Below, in pieces: positions 14,901-23,900 of a stretch of DNA of 25,059 nt. The notes under the pieces were generated by a model. The model ran no database searches, had not been told where the DNA came from, and saw nothing but the letters and a program-made list of their open reading frames with translations. This DNA is from a virus. The stretch lies in IMG/VR virus record IMGVR_UViG_3300030102_007332, positions 1-25,059 of that record, one strand, 5' to 3'. The position numbers and the translations under genes were made by a program. Position 1 is the first letter of the stretch. Each line of letters opens with the position of its first letter.

Positions 14901-17900
14901 CCGTAACTTGCACTAGAATTTCTTGCTGTTACCTGGATTATTGCTCTTGGTCCGTTTGTATCTGGAGAAGAACCTCCTGGAGTACCTCCTTGTGCTATGA
15001 AGGCTGACTGTGTTTCCCAGTTAACTACTTCAAGTATAGTAGCTCTTTGACTTCCACTGATAAATGAAGCTATTTGGTTTGTTCTGCTACTGAATTGAGC
15101 TGCACTATGGTCTATACCAAATTGAAATTTACCACTACCTGTTAATACATTTCTAGTATTATGTAGTAATTGTAATGAGCCTGTAAAGTCGTGTCTATCA
15201 TCAGTAGAATTACCTATTCTAGAATTTCCTTCAACTTGAAGTTGGTGAGTTACAGAATCACTAGAAAAGTCTCCTACACCTACTCTTCCGTTATGATAAA
15301 TTTGGTCAGTTATAGTAGGGTCAGTTAATGCGTCAGATACTCCTTGCTTATACCAATCATTGTCAGCGCCATAACTTGCAGTACCTGTTAGATTACCAAT
15401 AAAATTACTAGCACTTATATCACCAGATGCTGTTAGATTTGTTAAACCAGTTATATCATTACCATCTAGGTCTAAGTCTTGAGTTGCAGTATGATTACCT
15501 AAATTATCTCCAGTTGCACCACCACCTATTACATGAGATGCTGTTACGGCATAAGATGCAGATGTTATGTGTCCTGAACCAGTAAATGAACCTGTTGTAA
15601 AGCTAAGTCCAGTAAAACTTCCACTAAAATGTCCAAAACCTCCTAAAGCATGTGAAGCGGTATCCGCTGTTTGAGCATGAGAAGAAGATAATTCAAAGGT
15701 TACCTCGTGAGATGCAGTTACGGCATAGGATGCAGATGTTGCAAATATTGCATAAGACGAGGATAGTGCATAGGATGCAGATATAGATGAATTTGAACTA
15801 GAAACATTCATTGAGCCTGTTTTTGCAAATAGTTCATTAGCTTCATTTATACAAATTGTCTTTGCATCTACTCTAACACCTATTGAATCTCCATCTATAA
15901 AATTAAATAGGTCACTAGAAAATGCCTCTTGTCCTGATTCCCATGATGATGTTGAATTTAATTCTGTAGGAGCATATATGTTTCCATTAGTTGTATGCCA
16001 AGTTGCAGCTCCTTGTGCAAAGTCGTGCTTTTCTTTAATTGATTGGCTTTTTAGTCCATATATTCCACCTTGATAATGTGGAGACAAGTTACCAACAGAG
16101 TTGGATGCATGAGCATAAGGATTAGAACCAGTTATTGCGCTAAGGTTTGCACCAGTCGCAGTAAATCCTATAAAGTCTGCTGAATCGACTGCAGATGTTT
16201 CTATTGCACCATAAATATGTAATGCAAATTGTTGTCTGGCAGGATTACCAATATTTTGTGAAGATGGTAAAGCATAAACATATCCAGAAAAACATGAATA
16301 ATTAGGATGTGCTTCTCCTATAAATAGACCATAATCTCTTTTATAGTCATCTTGAGGTTCACTAGCCCAGTCACTTGCAACTCCTTGTGGAAAACTAGCT
16401 CCATGATAAGTAGCATTAGTTTCATCAACCAATGTAAATACAATGACATTATTATCTGTTACTCCCGAAGCGCTTATTGGAGCATTTTCTAAGTAATAAT
16501 CAGAAGTACTATATCCATAAGCTTCATAATCGTCTGAACCTAAATAAGTTCCATTTGCAAAATCAGTTGAAGAACCTGATGCGTCCCATTTTACAGAAGC
16601 TAAACTTCCAGTAATACCAGATCCTGCACTTAGTCCGTTTTGATTACCAACTGCAGGCCAAGACATCCAAGATAACCACCTTTCTCTATGACCTAATCCT
16701 GCTAAAGTAGTATCTCCAGCTCCTACATATATGTTTCCTTTCCAATATGAATATCTTTCTCTCATATCTTTTTCAAACTTAGGAATAACATATCTAGCTA
16801 GCATTGCGGGACTATCTGTTGCAGAACCACTAAAAACTAAACTTGTATTGTCAATAAAAATATAGATATTTGTATCTGCGTGGAGGTGACAACAACAATT
16901 TTCACTGTCCATAAAATCAAGTGCACAACCTAGTTTTAATTCTGCGACTTCTTGTGAAGAAGTATTATATACAAGAATATTATTATATTCATTTCTGACA
17001 GAAGTTGTACTATTATCTATATTAGTAATATTAGTAACGTCAAACTGGTGTACGCTTAGGTTATTGATAAATGTATCACCACCAAAAATATTAACATTTG
17101 TATTTTTAATTATGAAAGTATCACCAACAATATACGTGTTTATACCGCCGTTATTTATATCTATATTGGTGGTAATTATATCTCCAGTAAATGAACCTGT
17201 ATAAGAACCTGTATGTCTTGCAAAGAGTTCATTAGCCTCATTTACACATATAGTAGTACCATCAACTTTAACTCCAATAGAATCACCATTGATAAAATCA
17301 AATAAATCTGCACTAAAGCTTGCTTGACCTCTTAACCATGAACCAGATTTGTTTGCATTTGCTAAAGACACAGGAAAACCAAGACTGGCAGAATACCAAC
17401 CAGATATACCTCCAACAAAATCATGCTTTTCTTTTATAGATTGACTTTTTAGTCCATATATTCCGCCTTGATACCAAGGAGAATTAGTTCCAACACTATT
17501 TGCCGCATTTGCATAAGGGTTAGAACCAGTTATTGCACTAAGATTACCATTAGTTGGTGTTTCAGATATAAAGTCATCTGAAGCTACTATACCTGTTTCA
17601 ATCGCAGCATAAATATGCAAGGCAAAGTGTTGTCTAACTGGATGAGTAGTACTATTAGAACTTGGTAGTGCATAGACATATCCTGCAAAACATGTATATT
17701 CTGGATGTGCCTTACCTACAAATAGTCCGTAGTCTGCTTTATAGTGGGTTGTTAGGTGATTATTAAAATCTGCTGAAGTACCAGTAAGATTGGTTCCTCC
17801 ACCTGATAAAGAAGAATCATTATGTCTATAGTGGTATCCATTTCCTGCACCTCCATAATTCGGATTATTTCCAGGATCTGTTTCATCAACCATTGTAAAT

Positions 17901-20900
17901 ACAATAACATTTGTATCGGGTACTCCATGCTTTATGATTGGTGCATTTTCTAGATAATAGGCAGATGCACTATATCCAAATGCGTGAAAGTTATCAGAAC
18001 TTACATAAGCTCCTGTAGATTCATCAGTTTGGTTTGTTCCAGCTGGAAATTCTCCCCAAGTAACTGACATCATACTACCTGTTATACCTTGACCTACACC
18101 GTCATTATCAATTCTTTGATTACCAACAGCTGGCCACGACATCATAGATAACCATCTCTCTGCTGGAAGTGTTCCTGGTCCAGGTCCGGCTGCTCCTTGT
18201 CCTACAAATATACTTCCTTTCCAATAAGGATATTTTTCTCTCATATCCTTTTCAAACTTAGGTACTACCCATCTAGCCAATAATTGTGGAGTATATGTTG
18301 CACCAGATCCTCCTTCAGGATTACTGTTAACTACAGCCATACTAGTATTATCTATAAAGATATAAATGTTAGTATCGGCGTGAAGGTGACAACAACAATT
18401 TTCACTGTCCATGTAGTCTAATGCACAACCTAATTTTACATGACCTATTTCACCTGACCCTGTATTGTATACAAGTATATCTCCAAAATTATTTGTTATA
18501 TCTAATATATCTGCATCATAATTTACAGAGCTCGTTATATTTGTTAAATTGTTAACGACTAAAGGACCATTTATCTCTAGGTCAACATCTATATTATCTA
18601 TATTTTCTGTAATTAGATTTGTTGGTGCAATAGTCCATTCGTTATCCATGCAGATATTGTCTATATAGACTTTTTCTGCACACATGTGTCCTTCTATATT
18701 ATAGAACTCAAACATAAAGTCAAAGACATCTCGCCTATCAGGATGAGATAATCCTCTTGGTAAAGGTACTAAGTAATTATAGTTGTGAGTAGATACACCT
18801 GCTCTTTCGTAAGGTTTAACAGATATTTCTTGGAAGTACCATAGACCTCGTTCTATTTCAAACCTAAATTCTCCGATAGCATCTGCATCAGCTTTAAATG
18901 GAAACCTAAAGTTTACTTCTAATACGTGGTCTACACCAGAATATCCTTCTACTTTTTTAACGTCAACAATTCTACCTTTTGGTTGATTAACATCATTAAC
19001 TTCTCCAATAAGCTTACCAAGTCCTATTCTATTTGTGTCATCTTGGAATGCATCTCCAAATCCAAATATATCAAGTCTTGGTGCAGTTAAAATTGGTCCA
19101 TCAGGTATAGTATATGTGTTATTTGTAGAATTAACAGTTTGTCCAGATATCATACCACCATAAAGTGGAGGCTGAACTTGGAATCCTGGAGCTTGACCTG
19201 CTTTAACTTGTCCTTTACTATTGGTAGGGTTTCCTATAACAAAAGTTCCAATACCGTGTGCAACACCTAAATGATTGTTTTCTAGACTAGTTACCTCTCT
19301 ACTTTTAACAAATGCACTTACTTCTAGAACATAAACCTTATCTTTCTTAAATGATGCAGAAACAGTACTTCTTAATTCCACCACTTTTAGAGGTTGTACA
19401 CTAGGGTCTCTTCCAACATTATCATCTAATGGTGAAACTTCTCCAAGTGTACCAACCCTAAGAGATGGTCGCATTGGTATAAAATCTAGAACTTCATTTG
19501 GCGGTTGTTCTACAGTTGGGAAAGCGAGTGATTCTGATACTATGGCAAGCGTTGGAGGTTCTAGACCGGGGCTAGCAGTTGTTGTCCAATAATTTCCAAA
19601 ATATCTTACGTCTGAAGTATCTACAGAAGAATTTAATCTATCAAATCTTCCGCATGGTATATTCTTAAATCTATTTTTATTATAGTGTGGAGACATTGAA
19701 ACTACTAGCATTTCTTGTGCCTCTACTGGTAAATCTGAACAAAGTTCGTAGTCATCTGGTCTAGACTCTGCTCTTATATATGTTTTTATTCTATGAACTT
19801 CACCAGAATACGGGTCTAAATCATCTACTATAATTCCAGCATATGAAGTCTTATACAGAGATTCATCTTCTAGTGGATCTAATGTTGGGTATCTACTATG
19901 AGAATAAGGTGGCATTGCCCATGTTAATGTAAAGTCACTAGGATTAAACTCTTGATGCATTACTTCATGTAAATCTTGACCAGTTCCTTGGAAAGTTGTA
20001 TGAGGGCTAGATACTAATATTCTAGAAGGAGAAAGTACTTGTAATATACTGGTAAAATAAGAACCTTCTGTGTTTGATTGGTTTTCTGGTGTTGAAAAGC
20101 CATCACCATCTTCAACCTGTGCATTTATATTAGAAGTAGCTGGCTCGATTCCTACAATATCTTTTGCATCAAAGAATACTGTACCATTTTCCATATCTCT
20201 AACAAATCCACCAAAGTCAGAACTTGTTAGTTCTAAATATATTTGTTCTCCTCTCTTATCATACGATAACTTTGCATTTGTATTATATGAAGAAGAAAGT
20301 TGATATATAGAACATGTTATTTCATTCTGTATTACTGGATTTGCTGAAGTTAGTGCTGCATCTAGAGATGATGTTAACTTAGTATTAAAGTGGTGCTCAT
20401 AATAAGGAAGTTTTAGTTCCGATACTTCTATTTTTGGTGGAGTAATAAATGTTATTTCAGACGTATTATTAGCGTCTCTGTTAATATATACTCTTTTTGC
20501 CCATCTAATATTAAAAACACTAGGGTTTCTAGTAGCTAGAAGTCTTGCACCAACAACTCTTCCTCTTGCAACAGAAACTATTGTTACCTGTCCATATCCT
20601 TTAGGACGAGTCTCATCTACTTCTATAATTAGTCCAATAGAACCATCACTTCTTCTATTGTCTAAAAGTCTTACTGGTACTAGGTCACCATCTGCATCTA
20701 GAACTTCTACTCCGATTTCAGCATTTTCTACTAATGTTTCCGGATCAGGCTTGATAAAGAATAAATTCTTACCTGCATGAAGTTCTTGTCCTATACCTTG
20801 TACATTAAAATAATTCTCTGAAGTGCCTGAATCTTCTATCTCAACAGGTATAGAATCGTAACCCAGGTATTTCAAGGGATTTTGTAATGTAGGGTCCTTG

Positions 20901-20923
20901 AATGTTCTTTGTATTGTCGCCAC
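11921..20923 (-). CDS. Giant modular tail/fibre protein, 3000 residues
   Basis: One unbroken frame with a GTG start. An in-frame TAG lies 9 bases upstream and GGAG 11 bases before the GTG, so this start is nearly forced. Domain map (approximate): 1-790, beta-rich N-terminal part (VTIVSVARGRVVGARLLA; VYIDNICMDNEW); 815-1235 and 1315-1700, two copies of a module with a CCCH stretch and a vWA-like core (NIYIFIDNTS); 1705-1795, alanine/serine/tyrosine repeats (SASYAL, SASYAV); 1834-2162 and 2242-2570, two copies of a stem module (WYKQG... to GVGIGTHDPQRRLHVSN); about 2700-2860, left-handed beta-roll-like repeats (SLIVGQGN, SIVMGYLS, GIVLGSYN, SIVLGMNN) as in YadA-type head domains; 2893-3000, a C-terminal domain (KSFVIPHPTRPGNKLKYG; LEGPEHAVYYRG; TVQLTPIGQHQNLYV) that I know from marine T4-like virion proteins. 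Role in host recognition is inferred. Confidence 0.85.
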   Translation of the reverse strand: MATIQRTFKDPTLQNPLKYLGYDSIPVEIEDSGTSENYFNVQGIGQELHAGKNLFFIKPDPETLVENAEIGVEVLDADGDLVPVRLLDNRRSDGSIGLIIEVDETRPKGYGQVTIVSVARGRVVGARLLATRNPSVFNIRWAKRVYINRDANNTSEITFITPPKIEVSELKLPYYEHHFNTKLTSSLDAALTSANPVIQNEITCSIYQLSSSYNTNAKLSYDKRGEQIYLELTSSDFGGFVRDMENGTVFFDAKDIVGIEPATSNINAQVEDGDGFSTPENQSNTEGSYFTSILQVLSPSRILVSSPHTTFQGTGQDLHEVMHQEFNPSDFTLTWAMPPYSHSRYPTLDPLEDESLYKTSYAGIIVDDLDPYSGEVHRIKTYIRAESRPDDYELCSDLPVEAQEMLVVSMSPHYNKNRFKNIPCGRFDRLNSSVDTSDVRYFGNYWTTTASPGLEPPTLAIVSESLAFPTVEQPPNEVLDFIPMRPSLRVGTLGEVSPLDDNVGRDPSVQPLKVVELRSTVSASFKKDKVYVLEVSAFVKSREVTSLENNHLGVAHGIGTFVIGNPTNSKGQVKAGQAPGFQVQPPLYGGMISGQTVNSTNNTYTIPDGPILTAPRLDIFGFGDAFQDDTNRIGLGKLIGEVNDVNQPKGRIVDVKKVEGYSGVDHVLEVNFRFPFKADADAIGEFRFEIERGLWYFQEISVKPYERAGVSTHNYNYLVPLPRGLSHPDRRDVFDFMFEFYNIEGHMCAEKVYIDNICMDNEWTIAPTNLITENIDNIDVDLEINGPLVVNNLTNITSSVNYDADILDITNNFGDILVYNTGSGEIGHVKLGCALDYMDSENCCCHLHADTNIYIFIDNTSMAVVNSNPEGGSGATYTPQLLARWVVPKFEKDMREKYPYWKGSIFVGQGAAGPGPGTLPAERWLSMMSWPAVGNQRIDNDGVGQGITGSMMSVTWGEFPAGTNQTDESTGAYVSSDNFHAFGYSASAYYLENAPIIKHGVPDTNVIVFTMVDETDPGNNPNYGGAGNGYHYRHNDSSLSGGGTNLTGTSADFNNHLTTHYKADYGLFVGKAHPEYTCFAGYVYALPSSNSTTHPVRQHFALHIYAAIETGIVASDDFISETPTNGNLSAITGSNPYANAANSVGTNSPWYQGGIYGLKSQSIKEKHDFVGGISGWYSASLGFPVSLANANKSGSWLRGQASFSADLFDFINGDSIGVKVDGTTICVNEANELFARHTGSYTGSFTGDIITTNIDINNGGINTYIVGDTFIIKNTNVNIFGGDTFINNLSVHQFDVTNITNIDNSTTSVRNEYNNILVYNTSSQEVAELKLGCALDFMDSENCCCHLHADTNIYIFIDNTSLVFSGSATDSPAMLARYVIPKFEKDMRERYSYWKGNIYVGAGDTTLAGLGHRERWLSWMSWPAVGNQNGLSAGSGITGSLASVKWDASGSSTDFANGTYLGSDDYEAYGYSTSDYYLENAPISASGVTDNNVIVFTLVDETNATYHGASFPQGVASDWASEPQDDYKRDYGLFIGEAHPNYSCFSGYVYALPSSQNIGNPARQQFALHIYGAIETSAVDSADFIGFTATGANLSAITGSNPYAHASNSVGNLSPHYQGGIYGLKSQSIKEKHDFAQGAATWHTTNGNIYAPTELNSTSSWESGQEAFSSDLFNFIDGDSIGVRVDAKTICINEANELFAKTGSMNVSSSNSSISASYALSSSYAIFATSASYAVTASHEVTFELSSSHAQTADTASHALGGFGHFSGSFTGLSFTTGSFTGSGHITSASYAVTASHVIGGGATGDNLGNHTATQDLDLDGNDITGLTNLTASGDISASNFIGNLTGTASYGADNDWYKQGVSDALTDPTITDQIYHNGRVGVGDFSSDSVTHQLQVEGNSRIGNSTDDRHDFTGSLQLLHNTRNVLTGSGKFQFGIDHSAAQFSSRTNQIASFISGSQRATILEVVNWETQSAFIAQGGTPGGSSPDTNGPRAIIQVTARNSSASYGLGGTRGTTAGIFAMHPDTYEGSTTGDDVGDGGDVDSNGARLLQEVLNISTGGNPQGSINIHARGDRGQQIRFFTGNDDARNTGGVNVETQRVTIKNDGAVGIGSFNPQRRLHVSNSLSHNTSEPIVRFEDLPPYPSTVPVNMVIVDALGDLYQMDSDTPLGTVNQFNITNITSSNIFVTNITSSVISSSDNIITNHLTASNANITNLNATNITASNNVSVSGDIEVRNVTASGQISASGGFVGDLVGTASYGADNDWYKQGASNALTDPAISDQIYHNGRVGIGDFSSDSVTHQLQVEGASRIGNATSNIHSITGSLNVSHSTMQVFTGSGKFAFGLENSNAQFTEASTRIAQFYSASSQAVFLNVTNWETSSKFIQDGGTPGGSSPSTNGPRSGIAVNALNSRASYGFGGTRGIAGGSISYHPDTYEGGTTGNDLGDGGDTDAGGRRLLQEVLHITTGGNPQGSINIHARGDRGQEIRFFTGNDDARNTGGVNVETQRMTIAHEGGVGIGTHDPQRRLHVSNSINHSTTTPIVRFETLPDAQDRRTTPVVVDQNGDLYQGGSTSNTTLGGQSGGGVGTFSINNTFVIGPIVNITQPTVINNNFFTSGTGDLLNDVTIGTDCDNFLLIRSKVTASCIISSSDDIIARDVDFRNITGSGNIQVESTAPENYFFGAINVRHNDRHVQSNINATPMGDDVSIFEGSLIVGERANQNGIPNNAIINGAESLIVGQGNAVTNQNARSIVMGYLSSGSGLANFVGGSAGNKGLSDVTMVFGYGNHNEDNDGGIVLGSYNHISATSTNGHHAIGTQLVNSGSKGGSIVLGMNNKHGVTDAVFTIGDGHAFNKRRDLLVARSGSIEIHGNITGSGGANPTNISIDGTLEAAVKSFVIPHPTRPGNKLKYGVLEGPEHAVYYRGKTTTSTIELPEEWVGLVDEDTITVQLTPIGQHQNLYVSEIKDNKIFIKNGNMFSSKIQAYYLVHGTRKDVDPLETII
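12345..12815 (-). other. YadA-head-like beta-roll region of the giant tail protein
   Basis: The minus strand codes for repeated units of about 14-20 residues with a hydrophobic-x-G core: SLIVGERAN, SLIVGQGNA, SIVMGYLSS, NFVGGSAGN, TMVFGYGNH, GIVLGSYNH, HAIGTQLVN, SIVLGMNNK and FTIGDGHAF. This periodicity is typical of left-handed parallel beta-rolls in trimeric adhesin heads. It suggests trimerisation and surface binding. The boundaries are estimates. Confidence 0.65.
13216..14201 (-). repeat. Stem module, copy 2 (1224-base offset)
   Basis: This is the second copy of a roughly 985-base module of the giant tail gene. Matching landmarks (codons for the WYKQG segment, for SSDSVTHQLQVEG and for GSINIHARGDRGQ) lie exactly 1224 bases from those of copy 1, so no net insertion or deletion separates the landmarks. 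The copies differ at many third positions and some residues, so the duplication is not recent. Confidence 0.85.
14440..15425 (-). repeat. Stem module, copy 1 (1224-base offset)
   Basis: First copy in reading order; see 13216-14201. Both copies run from GTASYGADNDWYKQG through DRGQ.IRFFTGNDDARNTG to RRLHVSNS and GDLYQ. The VGIG..NPQRRLHVS segment is the kind found in fibre stems that precede intramolecular-chaperone regions. Confidence 0.85.
15825..16980 (-). repeat. vWA-like module with CCCH stretch, copy 2
   Basis: Second copy of a duplicated module. The stretch at 16886-16912 (GTGACAACAACAATTTTCAC then TGTCCAT) is identical to 18386-18412, exactly 1500 bases away. Nearer the module end the offset is 1395, so about 105 bases were gained or lost between the copies. 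Conserved protein landmarks are CCCHLHADTNIYIFIDNTS, KFEKDMRE.Y.YWKG, NVIVFT.VDET, YSCFSGYVYALPSS, SIKEKHDF and NEANELFA. Confidence 0.85.
17220..18480 (-). repeat. vWA-like module with CCCH stretch, copy 1
   Basis: First copy in reading order; see 15825-16980. It is about 105 bases longer than copy 2, mainly between IDNTS and the ALPSS segment (for example the glycine-rich GQGAAGPGPGTLPAERW and the GYHYRHNDSS stretch). Confidence 0.85.
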
Positions 20924-20963
20924 TAAATACTAGTCTCCAACTATGTTTCACTTTTATACCATA

Positions 20964-20971
20964 TATAAATA
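20964..20971. promoter_or_regulatory. TATAAATA octamer in the gap 20924-20987
   Basis: TATAAATA lies on the plus strand about 40 bases upstream of the GTG start of the giant tail gene. In gene orientation it reads GGCTATATTTATATATGG. It is one of six matching gap octamers and may mark the switch from the DNA-metabolism genes to the virion genes. Confidence 0.4.
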
Positions 20972-20987
20972 TAGCCGAAGAGAAAAA

Positions 20988-23900
20988 TTAGTTATAGACT
21001 ACCTTACTTAATCCTGCAGACTTGTTTATTTCTAATAGATTATCGGTAATATCTCTCATAAGGTCTATATGGCTAATCACAACAACATAGTCAAATTCAG
21101 TTTTTAGATAGTCGAACAACATAAAAATAGAATTTAAGTTTGTTGCATCTAAGTTACCAAATCCTTCATCAATTGCCAAAAAGTTTGGTCTAGGTAAATT
21201 AGAAACGTTAATTAAACCTACCCTAATTGCTAGAGAACTTATGAACTTTTCCATACCAGAAGTTAATTCTAGTGCCCATTTTTTATTATCACCATAAGAT
21301 ATTAAAGTATTTATGTTTTTACCATCTACACTAAACTCAATATTAAAGTCAACGATTTGAGACAGAATTGTGTTTACTTCTTCTTGTATATATGGTAAAA
21401 TATTAGATATTAGTTCATACGGTACACCATTTCTCTGTATTGAATTTAGATAGTACTCGTAAGCTTTATATTTTTCTTCTAAGTCATGGGCTTGTTCTAT
21501 AGATGAGTGAATAGAATCTATAGATTGTTTAACCATTGACAATTTACTAAAAGTTTCCTGTAGATTTGTAGAATTTTCTTTTTGTTCTATAGATATATCC
21601 GCCAATTGTTCCTTTAGAGAATCTATCTTTTTTTGTATTTTTGCATTATGGCGAAGGTTTTCTTCGTTTTTGTAGTATTTATCTATTTCTTTTTCTACAG
21701 AATTAAGGTTTCTATTCTTTTCTCTTAATTCAGATCTTCTTTGAACTCTTTTTAATTTTATCTCAGATTGATACTTTGATAATTTATTATGTTCATCAAT
21801 AATATTTTTTAGTTCTACAGACTCTGTTTCAACTGGCTCTAATATTGTAACTAAAGAATCTAATTTTGACTGCCTATCTAAAAGTCTATTAACAGATATT
21901 TTGTCATCTCTTAGTTCATTTTCTATCTTGAACGCGCTCTGAACAAAAGGTGTATTTTTACAAAAATCACAATTAGGGTCAAATTGGCCTATTGCCTTTA
22001 ATTTGTCTAATTTATTCTTGATAATAATCTTAAGTTTGTCTAACTCAGACTTTACAGTTGTTTGTTCTGTTCTTGTCAACTTTAACTTTTTAAGCCTATC
22101 TTCGATATCTTCTGCATTATGCTTCTTTTCTAGTCTTGTCAATTCTCTAAGTCTAGGAGTATTTTCTGAAAAGTATCTATCGTATTTAGCCAATCTTTCT
22201 TCTGCTGAAGATATTTCTAATAGAATGTCTTTTTTCTTTGTTTTTAATTCTTTAATATCTGTAATACTATCTAGCTTCAATAAATTAGAGGTTTGTTCTA
22301 TAATTTTATCGTTTAGTTTTTCACGTTTTTTATTTATTGAATCTTTTATTTTCTCATAGTTTTTATAGTCTTCCTCATGTATTTGTAATTGTTCTTCGGA
22401 ATCTATGAGTTGTTGTGTAAAGTCTAGATCCTTAAAATGTTTCAACAAAACTTCAACTTCCTTTATCTCTTCGTTAGCAACTCTATATAGTTCTTCAAAA
22501 ACTGTAATATCTAGAAATTGTGCTAATAAGTCTTTCTTTTCGACTTGTGTTTTATCTATAAACCCAGTATTATTGTTTTGCAAAGATAGAGCAGTTAATA
22601 CAAAATCTTCATAGTATCCTAAATATCCACGAATATTTCTATTTGTGTATACTCTCTGTTCTCCATTTAACGAAACTTTTTCGCCTGCTTCATCAATCAT
22701 CCAAAAGTCAACATCAACCCTTACATGGCCAGTATGTGACCTCTTTGCTCGTCTTTCTATAAAGTAGTCTATACCGTCTATTTCAAAATTAAAAAGACAA
22801 CTAAAATTATTTTTAGTAGTGTTCATAACCTCAGATGCTGATTTTGTTCTTGAACATTTATCAAATAAACAATATGCAACAGCATCTAAAATTGCAGACT
22901 TACCTGAATGGTTTGGTGCAAATATACCAACTGTTCCATTCATGTTTTGAAAGTTTATTTCATTATTTTCACCATAACTAAACATATTAGAAAACTTAAA
23001 AGTCTTAGGTTTCCAACTCACATTTCTACTTATTTCTACGTCAGGTAAAAGTGAATTTAAGTCTCTATTTATTTTTCTAATACGAGTCAATAAATCAGGG
23101 TCTAAGTCATAATTTCGTTCTAGATAATCTACTATCAATTCATTTTGATAATTAGAATCTCTAATATCTTTAGTTATCTCAATGGCATTCTTAGAATTAT
23201 TAGAAATATTTGCAAGCTTGTCAGTCTTTATATGAATAACGTCTCTAACTCTAGCCTTTTTTCTTATCTCAACTAGACCTTTTTTAAGCTCTGCTTGTGT
23301 AGTATTTGTTGTTCTTATTCTTAGTCTAGGATATTTAGGTATATTGTCTATATTTGGTAATTTACCGTCTATCATATCAACAGTATAATATCCATAGTCG
23401 TTATGTATATCAATAAATTCACCCTTTAGAGTATTCATATCCCATAACATATATCCGTGGTTTTCAAATGTTTCACCAAAGTTTTGTTGAATTAAAGAAC
23501 CAGCATAGGCAATTGTTTCATTCTTATCCAAATACTGGCGTTTATGAATATCTCCTAATAATACAAGGTCACATCCCTTAAAAACAGATTGTTTAAGGCT
23601 TTCATTATTTACAACATATCCTATATCTGTTACTGAATTATGTACCGGTCCATGATGTAAACCAATTTTTATATTAGATGCTTGTGTGGCATCTGGGAAG
23701 TCTTTAGGGTCATCAAATACAGACATGACTATAAAATCTATATTAGAAACTCTGTATATTCCACTATTTTTTAAGTAGTGGAGATGTGGATGTGCAAGAT
23801 TATCTATGATAGGCGATAGTGCGTCTAGTCTACTTGAATTATTTAAGTTAGCATCATGATTACCAGTAATTACTATTGTTGGTCTTATATCAGCCAACTT

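Noticed and set aside
6168-15800. Serine/alanine-rich repeats as a diversity-generating retroelement target
   Set aside because: No reverse transcriptase, template repeat or adenine-specific variable repeat is visible. The repeats lie throughout the genes and not at a C-terminal variable site.
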